A stretch of DNA of 64,000 nucleotides, taken from the NCBI GenBank assembly GCA_015698045.1, contig BLAL01000304.1:62001-126000 (forward strand), given 5' to 3'. Every line of letters begins with the position of its first letter. The first letter of the stretch is position 1. Source of the DNA: Rhizophagus clarus. Its lineage: Eukaryota; Glomeromycota; Glomeromycetes; Glomerales; Glomeraceae. Below, piece by piece: positions 45,097 through 56,219 of the stretch. A model generated the notes under the pieces. The model made no database searches. It had not been told where the DNA came from and worked only from the letters and a program-made list of their open reading frames with translations. Both the position numbers and the translations under genes were made by a program.

Positions 45097-45811
45097 TAAG
45101 GATGGTGCCGCAATTGATTTATCAAATCCGCAATATTGCGGATTTTGGAGTTGAATTGCGGTTAGTGAACCGCAATTCCGCAATTCACCTGATCAGTTTT
45201 GGCAGTTTACCGAACCGATTTAATAAAAAAAACGTTTCGCAACATTTTTTTTAATTAATTTAATGAAAAAACGTTGCGAAATGTTTTTTCAAAGTATTTT
45301 AATTAATAAAAAACGTTTCGCAACGTTTTTTTAATTAATTTAACGAAAAAATGTTGCGAAACGTTTTTTCAAAGTATATTTAATTAAAAAAAAACGTTTC
45401 GCAACGTTTTTTAATTAATTTAAAGAAAAAACGTTGCGAAACGTTTTTTCAAAGTATATTTAATTAAAAAAAATGTTTCGCAACGTTTTTTTAATTAATT
45501 TAAAGAAAAAACGTTGCGAAACGTTTTTTCAAAGTATATTTTAATTAAAAAAAACGTTTCACAACGTTTTTTTGGATTGCTTTAGCGAAATTGCAATTCC
45601 GCAAATGTATCGCAATTCCGCAAATGTGCCGCAATTCCGCAATTATTCCGCAATTGAATTGCGGTACTTTGCAGAATTGCGGAATATTTGCGGAATTGCG
45701 GACAATTGCGGATTGCGGAATTGCGGATATTTAGGTTTAAAAATCCGCAATGTTCTGCAATACCGTAAATCGCAATTATTCCGCAATTGCTTATTTGCGG
45801 CACCATCCTTA
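45097..45811. mobile_element. 715-bp MITE with 8-bp target duplication, nested in the transposase gene
   Basis: It has 17-bp perfect TIRs: TAAGGATGGTGCCGCAA at 45097 and its reverse complement ending at 45811. Target duplication GCTGCAGA lies at 45089-45096 and 45812-45819. Subterminal regions are packed with TTGCGGAAT/ATTCCGCAA motifs on both sides, typical of transposase-binding subterminal repeats of hAT elements. Removing the element with one duplication copy restores an open reading frame in the host gene. It encodes nothing; the frames of Asn/Cys/Gly repeats are artefacts. Confidence 0.92.
45225..45570. repeat. 82-bp minisatellite of palindromic AACGTTTCGCAACGTT units
   Basis: Inside the nested MITE, AAAACGTTTCGCAACGTTTT is followed by TTAATTAATTTAA and AAAAAACGTTGCGAAACGTT, repeated about 4.3 times. 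Each unit has inverted halves and can form a stem of about 20 bp. Confidence 0.85.
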
Positions 45812-48800
45812 GCTGCAGATAATGAATTTTGTTGCAGACCAAAGTTTCCTATGCGCATTCCCATCCGATGCACTTTCCAGATACCAGCCCATTTATAGTA
45901 TAAGTACCATATCTTTTTATTGTAATAAAGTAAGTTTTACATAATTGTAAATAAATAATAAAATAAATAAAATACAATATAATTAATAAAATAAAGGTAT
46001 CCTATACTTTGAGACAAACATGAGCATCATTTTCATCATCCATTATATCTGAAAGTGATATTCCAATTTTTTTTATGTAAATATTGATTGCTATCCCCAC
46101 CGCCACCCATAAAAGATCCAATACTCGTGCAGTTGACCGATAATCGACTGCAGCTTCAAATTTGTCTAAGAAACAAACGCCCAAACGTGACGCCAAACTT
46201 AATAATCCGTAACTAGAGAAGAGGACTATCAAAACCGAACAAAAGTCCTTCGACGTGTGCCATTGGCCCAAGTGAGGTCTTATATTTGGCCATTTCTCCC
46301 GGCATTTGATTAACCTACGAAATATCGCCTCATCTGCTATGATATCCAAAAAGGAATGATTGTTCATCGCAAAGTCCTCCTTATACATTTCAGAAACATG
46401 CAAAATTTCTTCGTCAGAATTCGGATTGGCTCCTGGCTCTAATATTACAACATTGGGAGAAGGACCAAGACATCCTGGTTCTAATTTAGTAAGTAAAACG
46501 CGCTTGATAGTTTCTGCATCAAAATTTGTCTTGTAAATTAATTCACCTTCAATTTCTTTGAAATCTAACAAATCAAAAATAACCTTCTGAAATATATTTA
46601 ACGTTTCATCAATACTCTGATTCATCCCGAATAATGAAGTATTAGCAGTTAACTTGATGACTTGTTCGGGACTAGTTTCTATTTCGACTGGCAATTGGGC
46701 TTGAAAGGCCATTCTCAGAGTGGCATGTGAGTTACCATGTGTAACATCATATATATTACTGAACTTGAAACTCTTCTCTTTAAAATCGATGTTATCAATG
46801 ATTGCTAAATTCCACACATTGTTAGCGCGAATTAAACAGTTTGATGGATTCGATTCTTCCATTCGGGTTTTCGCAAGTTTTCGTTCATGTCTGTCACTAT
46901 GAGAACTTACGTGACAAACTGTTAACAACTGTCGAAAAGAACCCAGTAATCTTGGCATATGACTGAGGCTAGCTAAAACTCGAGGTAACCAAATTTTCAA
47001 ATGAGGAAAAGCTAGTCCTAATAACATCGACGTAATAAATGTTACAGTTTTCATTATCAGTTCAGAAATTACAGTTTTCGGTAACTTGTGACGTCTTTTT
47101 CGTTGCCAGTTGCATACTGTCGTCTTTTTTTGATACAATTCATCAATTACTCCAAAGAAGAAATCATTTAAAAACTCGGGAAACCCATCGTAATATTCTT
47201 GAATAGTTTGCGGAGATTCTAAGGCAGCTGCTCTTGAGTTAACATATGATCGAGAATTCCATAATTTTTGTCCAAATGTACGACCAAATTCCTGTATCAA
47301 TCAATCAAAAAATTATTCATTCGCATCTTTTTTTTACCGTGAGTTTTCATGAAGAAAAAGAGAGTATACCTGCCTCAAAATCTTCTATTTCTAATTTTTT
47401 TTCGATTTCTTTCTTTTCAATTTCTTTTTTTTCGAGTTCTTTTTCTTTGATTTCTAATTTTTTTTCAATTTCTTGTTTTTTAGAAAATTCAATAAAAAGA
47501 GTCTTTATCATAAACAAACTGGGAGGTTCATTTAGGGTAGTTGAGATAAGAGTAGTAATAGTAGAATTGGAACTGAACGTTAGGTCGGCAAAAGGAAGAA
47601 TGGCTTCGAAAACTTTAGTTAATATTTTTTCTTTGTCATTTCCTGTTTGTGCGATATTAATTAACCAGTTACCCAAATACTCTAACCCTTTTGCCGTATC
47701 ATCAGCATGTAATGTAGTACATGTTGTCCCACTTTTTCCTCTCCCAGGACGATGATGAATATGACCACCCAAATTTTCGTAACACCAGCAACAAACACTT
47801 TTTTGCCGCAGATTAATGTCATCAAAAGCCCGTTTACACACTGGTAGACAGTCTCGTAGCGTCTCACATGTATACTGTCTAATACATGGAACTTGAATAT
47901 TTTGTTTATTTAAATGCCAAGAATGTAATGTGCATCCTGCGCCCCGAGAATAAAAAGTAATATATTTATTACAAGAGATGCATCGTCTCCATTGAATAAT
48001 TCCTTGATTAAAATCTTTCAATTGTTTATTTCGTGATTGATGTAGATACTTATTATCAAATTGAAAATAAGTATTACATACTCCTAATCTTATTAAAACT
48101 CCATCAACTTCATTGATTGCATCTCTGTCGACTTGCCATGTTTCAAACAAATTTCGTAATTGTCTTAGTTTCGTTGATTCCCCACATCGTTGAACTTCAC
48201 CCTTAATAAAATCGATAACTACACATGGTGTAAGTTCAGTGTGTTCTAAATTATCTATAACTTCATCATGTTCAAATGTTTCACAATCATTTTTCTTTTT
48301 TTTCTCAGGGTCTTCAAAATGTATATCACTAGTATTATCAAGTGTTTCATTTAACATTTCACATTCAAACTCGTCATTACTGCTTATTTCATTGTTATAT
48401 TCTTCTAAAAAGTCTATAGAAGGCAAGGGTGTGGAAATTTCATATCTTTGTTCTGACATTAATGATTTCCTTTGACAAAAAATAGTCAAAATAAATTGTA
48501 GAGATGCAAGTTACCGACACTCTTTTTTGTCCGTAGGGAGACAAAAATATCTACTTAAGGTCTTCGCATTTCGCGTAACATAGTGTTACAGACCACGTTG
48601 AAACAACACTTTTACGTTAAAATACAATTGAAGTTTGCCTATTTTTCGCTTCGTAAAAATACGCTCCTAATAAAAGTTTCTCAATATTTATCCAATAATG
48701 ATAAAACTTAATATAATATAACTTCGAAATAGCACTAAGTCACATGTAAATTTTTAGTGTACTTTATTATGTAAGATTTTTTATTTAACTAAAAAAACGG

Positions 48801-48900
48801 TTTTACAAAAATGTATTAATATAGATATAGATCCTCTAATTAAATCAACTCTCCATGCCGATCCCTGCTGATCCCTGACATGACCACTGATTGATATATG

Positions 48901-49154
48901 ATTTTTAATTTATATAAATGTAATATATTAAAAAAATTTAATATTTAATAATTAAATGAAGTAATGCAATTAATATTACATAAAATAATTTTAATATGAA
49001 AATAATCTGTATAAAATACTATATAAATTTTTAAAAATCAAATTTCTTTATTTTATTTTAATTATAATAAATAAATTTTGAATTTAAAAAGTTTATTTTA
49101 AGTAAATTTTTAATAAATAATTATAATAAAGATTATATATTTTATATTAAAATT
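48901..49154. other. AT-rich spacer
   Basis: The spacer between the large TIR element and the inverted pair. No feature was seen. Confidence 0.4.
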
Positions 49155-51000
49155 AGAGAAAATTGATTTCTCACCCAGATGATTTCTTACACCTATCTCG
49201 TGTAAACATTTCAATTGACTAATGTAATTTTACAATTATATCATATTGACCAGTTATTTGTTTACATCTGTCTCTCTTTTTCAGTTAGCTTTTAGCCTCG
49301 TGTTAAAGGTTTGATATTTTTATTTTTCTCATTTTTGCTTCTTTTTTCGCTTTCTAATTTCTTTCTCTTTTTCTTCTTAGACCTTTATTAAGTTTTTCTG
49401 GTTTCGCGTCAAAGATACATTATTTTTTTTATTTCTAATTTTTTTTGTTTTGTTTTCTAACTTTATTTCATTTTTTCTTTCCTTTTATTTTTATAGGTTT
49501 TGGCTTCTTTTTTTTAGATTTCAGCTACTCCTGACTTTCTCTTTTTTAGGTTTACCAAAACTCTTTGAGAAAGAAGGTGGGTACTCAGCTTTATTTTTTT
49601 TTGTTGTATTTTCTTGTTCTTATGTTCATTACCATTACTAATAACAGTCTTTTATTTTTTTTTCTTTTTTCGTCTTTATTTCATTTTTGATTTTGATGCT
49701 CTTTCGTTTTTGTTTTCTTTCCCTTTTGCCTTTTTTTTTGTCCTCTTTACCTTTCGTCTTCTCTTTTGCAACATGTTTTTTTTAGGTTTTCTGGAACTTT
49801 TCAAAAATGGGGTAGGTATTCTGTTTTTATTTCTTTTTTTTTTTATTGTATCTCTTTATCTTCGTTACTAAAAAATTTTTTTCTTCTGTCTTTTCATATT
49901 CATTTTATTTTTGATTTTGTTCCCTTCTCCCTTTCATTTTTCCTTTCACTTTCCTTTTTTTCCATTTTATTTTCATTTTCATTTCTTTCTCCTGTTTTCA
50001 TTTTCGTCCTTCACCCTCTGTTTCTTTTGTTTTTTCTTTTGTTTTCTTTTTTTCTTTCATTTTTTCCATCTGTTTTTCTTTTCTTTCATCTTCTGTTTTT
50101 GTCTTTTTTACTTTTCATTTTTTTTTTTGTCATTATTTTATATTACAAAATTATAATGGTGATTTTATTATTTTGCGACATGTTTTTTAGGTTTTCTGGA
50201 TCTTTTCAAAATGGGTGGGTATTCTGTTTCATTCTTTTTTTTTACTGTATCTTTTTATCTTCATTACTAATAAAATTTTTTCTTTCATCTTTTCTTTGCA
50301 TTTCATTTTTGATTTTGTTCTCTTCCACCTTTCTTTCATTTTAATTTCATTTTTGTTTCATTTTTCTCTTTGTTTCCTTTATTTTCTTCTTTTTTGTTAC
50401 CTCTTTCTTGTTTTTTCTTTTATTTTAATTTTCGATTTTTACCCTTTTCATTTTTCCTTTATGTTAATTTTTTTTCTCTTTACCCTTTCATTTTTCCTTC
50501 CATTTCTGTTCTCCTTACCTTTGTTTTAATTTTGTTCTCTTTTGTTTCTTCATTTCCCTTCCCTTCATTTTTTTTCTTTTATCAAACATATTGTTATTTT
50601 ACTCCCTTTTGGTCTTGTCTTCTTTTTCGTTTATTTTGTTTTTATTTCATTACTTTTTAAATTTTGTCATTATTATTGTTGGTTTTACATCATTATCACT
50701 AATTAGATTAAAGATAAAAGTTTTAGCTTTGAATACAATAAACTTGTTTTAGTTTTGAATAATGTATTTTATTCTTTTATTTAATAAACTTTAAAGGAAT
50801 AAATACACAAATATTTTGTAACATAAAAGTTGTGTTTCATACTACAGAATTTTTTTTAATAGCAAATTTTTTATATTTTACGTGAGAATAAATTTTAAGT
50901 TAAAAAAATTAGCCAATCAAAAATTAGCTAATTGAAAATATTTATCACGTGATAGGGGTGAGTAATATCAGATCTCATCTGGAGTGAGAAATAAATTCAC
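49155..51000 (+). mobile_element. 1.85-kb TIR element, copy A, with exon-like cassettes
   Basis: The ends are inverted repeats of about 70 bp: ATTTCTCACCCAGATGA...CACGTGTAAA on the left and, reverse-complemented, ATTTCTCACTCCAGATGA...CACGTGATAAA on the right. The first 1.5 kb is T/C-rich. It contains three short islands bounded by TTTTTTAG and GTGGGT/GTAGGT: 49550-49576, 49786-49811 and 50191-50214 (the last two GTTTTCTGGAACTTTTCAAA and GTTTTCTGGATCTTTTCAAA). The Phe/Leu/Ser ORFs here are compositional. A second copy lies inverted at 51163-53036. Confidence 0.8.
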
Positions 51001-51162
51001 TTTAAAAAAAAATATATAGTAACTAATAAAATACTGTAAAATTAAATTACTCAATATAAATAGCTATATATTTAAAATTTTAGACTGTATGATTTATAGA
51101 TAACAGCTATTATAATAAAGTAATTTTTTCATTAAAATTTTATATTTATAGCTTAATTTTAA
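51001..51162. other. Spacer at the centre of the near-palindrome
   Basis: 162 bp of AT-rich unique sequence between the two inverted 1.85-kb elements. Confidence 0.6.
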
Positions 51163-53036
51163 GGGTGAATTTATTTCTCACCCTGGGTGAGATCTAATAT
51201 TACTCATTCCCTATTATGTGATAAATATTTTTGATTAGCTAATTTTTGATTGGTGAATTTTTTTAACTTAAAATTTATTTTTACGTAAAATATAAAAAAT
51301 TTGCTATTAAAAAAAATTCTGTAGTATAAAACACAACTTTTATGTTACAAAATATTTGTGTATTTATTCCTTTAAAGTTTATTGAATAGAAGAGTAAAAT
51401 ACATTATTCAAAACTAAAACAAGTTTATTGTATTCAAAGCTAAAACTTTTATCTTTAATCTAACTAGTGATAATGATACAAAACCCAATAATAATAATGA
51501 CAAAATGTGAAAAGTAATGAAACAAAAACAAAATAAACGGAAAAGAAGACAAGACCAAAAGAGAGCAAAATAACAATATATTTAATGAAAGGAGAAAAAA
51601 TGAAAGGAAAAAAAATGAAGAAACAAAAGAGAACAAAATTAAAATAAAGGGAAGAAGAACAGAAATGGAAGGGAAAATGAAAGGGTAAAGAGAAAAAAAA
51701 TTAACATAAAGGAAAAATGAAAAGGGGAAGAATCAAAAATTAAAATAAAAGGAAAAATAAGAGGGAGGTAACAAAAAAGAAGAAAATAAAGGAAACAAAG
51801 AGAAAAACGAAATGAAAATGAAATTAAAATGAAAGAAAGATGAAAGGGAACAAAATCAAAAATGAAACGTAAAGAGAAGATGAAAAAAAAATTTTATTAG
51901 TAATAAAGATAAAGAGATACAGTAAAAAAAAAGAATGAAACGGAATACTCACCTATTTTGAAAAGATCCAGAAAACCTAAAAAAACGTATCACAAAATTA
52001 TAAAATTACCATTATAATTTTGTAATATAAAATAATGATAAAAAGAAAGATGAAAGGTAAAGAAGATAAAAACAGAAGATGAAAGAAAAGGGAAGAAAAA
52101 CAGATGGAAAAAATGGAAGTAAAAAAGAAAACAAAAGGAAAAACAAAAGAAACAGAGGGTGGAGGATAAAAATGAAAATAGGAGAAAGAAACGAAAATGA
52201 AAATAAAATAAAAAGAAAAAGAAAAGTGAAAAAAAAGGAAAAATGAAAGGAAAAATGAAAAGGGGAAAGGAACAAAATCAAAAATAAAACAAATATGAAA
52301 AGATGAAAGAAAAAAATTTTTTAGTAATGAAAATAAAGAAATACAATAAAAAAAAGGAATGAAAACAGAATACCCACCCCATTTTTGAAAAGTTTCAGAA
52401 AACCTAAAAAAAACATGTCGCAAAAGAGAAGACGAAAGGTAAAGAGAACAAAAAAGAAGGCGAAAGGAAAAGGAAACAAAAATGAAAGAGTATCGAAATC
52501 AAAAATGAAATGAAGATGAAAAAAGAAAAAAAAATAAAAGACTATTGTTAGTAATGGTAATGAACACAAGAACAAGAGAATACAACAAAAAAAAATAAAG
52601 CTAAGTACCCACCTTTTCTCTCAAAGAGTTTTGGCAAACCTAAAAAAGAGAAAGCCAGGAGCAGCTGAAATTTAAAAAAAAGAAGCCAAAATCTATAAAA
52701 ATAAAAGGAAAGAAGGAATAAAATAAAGTTAGAAAACAAAATAAAAAAAATTAGAAATGAAAAAAAAATAATGTACCTTTGATGCAAAACCAGAAAAACT
52801 TAATAAAAGTCTAAAAAGGAAAAGAGAAAGAAATTAGAAAGCAAAAAAAAGAAGCGAAAATGAGAAAAACAGAAATATCAAACCTTTGACGCGAGGCCAA
52901 AAGCTAACTGAAAAAGAGAAATAGATGTAAACAAATAACTGGTCGATATAATGTAATTGTAAAATTACATTAGCCAATCAAAATATTTACACGTGATAGG
53001 GATGAAAAATCACCCAGATGAGAAATAAATTTTCTC
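51163..53036 (-). mobile_element. 1.85-kb TIR element, copy B (inverted relative to A)
   Basis: Reverse-complemented it aligns with copy A from end to end, including the TIRs, the GTTAGCTTTTGGCCTCG block near the outer end and the inner AAACACAACTTTTATGTTAC block. The three cassettes are preserved with their flanking AG and GT dinucleotides: near 52613-52640, 52380-52406 and 51953-51977, as read on the minus strand. Scattered substitutions between the copies show they are not a recent assembly duplicate. Confidence 0.8.
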
Positions 53037-53140
53037 TTAATTTAATTAATTTATTTTATATAAAATTTCTTTTTTTTCAAATTTTTTTTAAATCTGAATG
53101 TTAAACAAACAAGTAAATTAAAATAGTCTAATTATAATTA

Positions 53141-53607
53141 TAGTCAAATCTCTATATAATCACCAAGTTGGTTACACCTTTAACTGATGGTTGTATAGAG
53201 GTGTAATTGTATATATAATATATAATTTTTTTTATCAGAAATTAGAAATAAAATTATTAAAATTATCTTAGTTTTGGCCTGAATTATAAAATTATAAATT
53301 ATAAATCACATATTTTTGGATGATACATAGCTGTTTTATAAAAAACAATTTTGAAAATTTCTTATAATTTACATTCTAAAAAGAGAAATTTATTATAATT
53401 CCAGCTAAAATTATAATCTAACTGAAATTATAGTAACTATAAAGAGGTTTAATTACTAGTAAAAATAATATGTATGTTGTAGATTATGCGGTAATAGTAA
53501 TTATAACTGAATTATGATTATAAAGAGGTAAATTAACTAAGTAAAAGTCAGGTTCACAAAATTGGATTCTTATGTAGAAGTGTAACTATTGTATGGAGGT
53601 CTGACTG
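53141..53607. mobile_element. 467-bp TIR element, pogo/Tc1-like ends, copy 2
   Basis: The left end is TAGTCAAATCTCTATATAAT; the right end reverse-complemented is CAGTCAGACCTCCATACAAT. TA dinucleotides flank both sides (53139-53140 and 53608-53609). The block GGTTGTATAGAGGTGTAATT is shared with the copy at 7984-8148. It is non-coding. Confidence 0.75.
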
Positions 53608-53792
53608 TATTTAAGATCTTTTTTAGATTATATAAAATATTCCATTATTTAGTATTTACTTATTATTTAGATTAATATTTAATTAGTTTATCATTATTAC
53701 ATATATATTATAAAAATATTTTAATTGATTATAAATGCATATATTGATTTATATATTTTAAATATTTTAATCAATAAATAATTTATTTTTAT

Positions 53793-55739
53793 ATATGTAT
53801 TTATTTTAATTTTTTTTTTTTTTCCTTTTAAGGCATTGGTAACACAAAACTTTATTAGAGCAAAAAGATTGGCTGAAATAATCAGCCACTAATTACATGA
53901 AAGAAAGCTCCTAGGGTCCAAACACCCCAGTCCAACCATATCGCCTCAAAACCAGGGCACTAAGTGATGCTAGCTAATCTAGATATCCTAAAGGGAAAAA
54001 GGGTGTAAAAAAAGAAATATTCTAAAAACTAAAGATAAAATTGATATACTCTTAGACCTAAAGTATTACTACCCTAGTCTACTGCCTAACGAGTATTTTC
54101 AGAGTTTTCATAATCGTCGCTATATCTGCAGCTAGCTTCTTCTTGGAAATCTGGGGTTTCTTCAGAGCTGTCTTCTTGGTTGAGTCCGAAGAGCGTTTAG
54201 AGATCTTGCACAATTCATCTTCAGTTTTCTTTGCTTGCTTGAAATCCTTACGATTACCAATAAGAATACGATTCAAACCTGTACTGACTCATAAGTAATT
54301 TTGTAAGCCGACTTGTTGTTAGAAGGACCAAGGTGGTGGGACCATTTCAGCTTGTCGCCATTCCAAGTCATAGGTTTATCGATACATTCTTTCATGTTAT
54401 CCCATGTTGATAGATAACCTATAATTTTCCTGGATCCATCTGGAAATTTTATTTCTTTGAACATGCATATATCACGTTGTATTAGGAAGCTAATGTTCTC
54501 TTTAAGGGCCAGCGTAATTGTATTCATGTTCTCAGGTGGGTGTTCGATCACAACTTGGTATCGCTCTCTTTCTTTCCGTTCCTTGAGCGACCAGGACGCT
54601 AGAAACCATCACACAGGTAGTGCATTTAAAGGAGCCATCCAACTCTTATTTGTGTCATATTCCAAGAAGAGCTCGTTCATCTCAAATTTATAACGTACGG
54701 TCTTATATTTCTTCTACCGTTTGACTTGTATTGAGATGACTCTACCCTATGACGATAAGTATTGCAGGATGTTAAAGTTGCTCTATTTTGCCAGTATGTC
54801 ATATATTAGGATATTGTGAATGGCTTTCGACATTGGCGAAAATTGGAATCCTGTGACAATATAGTTTGCTTCATCTTCACCATATATATCCGATTATTTG
54901 TTTCTCCTTTTAAGGGATTTGCCTTTCTTTTGAGTACTGGGTTTTGGCGGTAGTGATTTCTCTAAAATGGGGGGGAGGGGTTTGATGATGAAGAAGATGG
55001 AATCGGTTGGGTCATCTGATTGGCTTTTTGTGATTGGTTCTGGCGGGATTTCTTCTTTTTCCTTTTCTTCTTATTTTTTTTTGTGAAACTGTCCGTTTTA
55101 GGTTGATCAACATTTGTGATGTGCAACTGTAGTGCTGGTTGATCTTTCTCTGTAAAAGAAATATCCATTTCCTCCTCAGGGGCTTGTAGTGTAATGACTA
55201 ATTTGGATTTATTAGCTGTTGTAGAACTGCAAGATATGGTAATAGGCTGTTCATCATCAGAAGTATGATTATCTGAATCATCAGAAGCGTCCATTATGTC
55301 GTTTTCTATCAGTATATACGTCCAGGCAGAAGAAGACACATGGTGATTCAAAGCGAGAATAAAGCCAAAAATCTCTAACGAATAGTCCTTTCGTTCAAAC
55401 CTATACTTCTCTTGTTGTAGTTCTTTAATAGTTGACCGGTCTTGGTCTTTGAGACATCGTAGAATAAAGTTCCTAATTTCTATATCGTTCGACATATTCC
55501 GTAATAACTTGGAAAATATATCTATTATCTCTTCGTAAAAAAATTCTTCTATAGCGTGTTTTATACCTTCTCCTAAGACTTGCTTGTCCACTGTACATGA
55601 AGTTGAGCCTTTTTCCATATTGTTTCCTATGACTACTCAGAAAAATAAAAAATAAAAATTGTATTTTTTATCGCAGAAAAATTGGGCTGAGTGATCGTTG
55701 GGAAGAGTTGATAAAATTTTCGATATGTATTTATTTTAA
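53793..55739 (-). mobile_element. Poly(A) retroelement encoding only ORF1, minus strand, 17-bp target duplication
   Basis: Direct repeats ATATGTATTTATTTTAA at 53793-53809 and 55723-55739 enclose 53810-55722. On the minus strand the element runs from CGAAAATTTTATCAACTCTT to a poly(A) seen as a T-run at 53810-53824, with AATAAA shortly before. ORF1 is present, but there is no reverse transcriptase or endonuclease. Its 5' and ORF order match the plus-strand element at 41496-43570; its 3' UTR matches the truncated copy at 39364. Confidence 0.85.
54079..55618 (-). pseudogene. ORF1-like protein of the minus-strand retroelement, disabled
   Basis: The first frame, 55618-54962, is intact: MEKGSTSCTVDKQVLGEGIK, a helical region, an acidic patch, then KKNKKKRKKKKSRQNQSQ and a Ser/Pro end. 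After it, near 54830-54590, an RRM-like region (ILIYDILAK, KKYKTVRYKFEMNELF) carries four stops. The frame 54551-54273 contains FKEIKFPDGSRKIIGYLSTW, and 54276-54079 ends with a basic helix. All four stops sit at positions that are Trp, Gln or Arg in the related element or by context (for example VRWF is now V-stop-WF). Confidence 0.65.
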
Positions 55740-56219
55740 AAAATTTGTAATAAAGCTTAATTAAATTAAATATATAGTTAAATATTTGTTTACTAGTAAG
55801 ATTTAAATTTATTATAAATTTAATAATCTTATTTTTACTTTTATTAAAAATTTTTAAAAATTTTTAAAAAAATACAATATAATTATATAATTTTTATAAG
55901 GTTTAAAATTGCAATTTTAATATAATAATTATTCAAATAAGAAATAAATTAATAAATTTATAAAATTCACAATATAAATTATATTTTTTTATTTTATATA
56001 TATTTGTAAATATAATTTGTAAAACCAATAAACAATATAAAAAATTATTATTTAAAATTGTATAAATTACTGTATATAAAATAACAATAATTAGAAGTAA
56101 TTGTAATTTTTGTAAAGTTACAATTAAAAGCAATTTTTTAAGCATATAATAAAATTACAAGTATTTAATAAATTTTTTAAATTTTTAATAAAAAAATATA
56201 AATATATAATCTAATTATA
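55740..56219. other. AT-rich 3' flank of the TRS120 gene
   Basis: Very AT-rich with no gene; presumably holds the terminator region of the minus-strand gene. Confidence 0.45.

Larger units (their letters stand above)
44179..48459 (-). pseudogene. Putative transposase of the 5.25-kb element (1126 codons), interrupted by a nested MITE
   Basis: The exons are 48459-47374, 47291-46008, and 45912-45812 continued at 45088-44179 after the nested insertion. Lengths 1086, 1284 and 1011 nt are all multiples of three. Exon A has a Cys/His-rich zinc-binding region (RRCISCNKY, SRGAGC, VCCWCYENLGGHIHH) and a Glu/Lys coiled coil. Exon B has the acidic motif NLAIIDNIDFKEKSF, reminiscent of the DDE core of DUF6589-like fungal elements, then RPHLGQWHTSKDF. 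Exon C begins WYLYYKWAGIWKVHRMGMRI and ends with a basic region and a helix pair (VKKVREWWNYHKN). The A/B intron fits the frame only as GC-AG (GAG|GCAGGT). The family assignment is tentative. Without the nested insert it would be open throughout. Confidence 0.7.
43646..48895 (-). mobile_element. Large TIR DNA transposon (about 5.25 kb) with one long gene
   Basis: The inner-facing ends are inverted copies: TCAATCAGTGGTCATGTCAG starts at 43643 on plus and at 48894 reading minus. The shared string is about 24 bp, including two more bases on each side. Outside it the flanks differ, and the target duplication cannot be fixed (an ATAT-like word is possible). The whole interval between is taken up by one split minus-strand gene (44179-48459) plus a nested element. 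It is a complete autonomous-type element that has since been interrupted. Confidence 0.75.

Noticed and set aside
45572-45898. ORFs reading as Asn/Cys/Gly/Arg repeats in several frames
   Set aside because: Produced by the ATTCCGCAA/TTGCGGAAT subterminal repeats of the nested MITE.
49450-50660. ORFs of up to 192 codons of Phe/Leu/Ser in the TIR elements (also mirrored at 51998-52787)
   Set aside because: Same compositional effect in T-rich DNA, open in several frames at once, not conserved as one frame between copies A and B.
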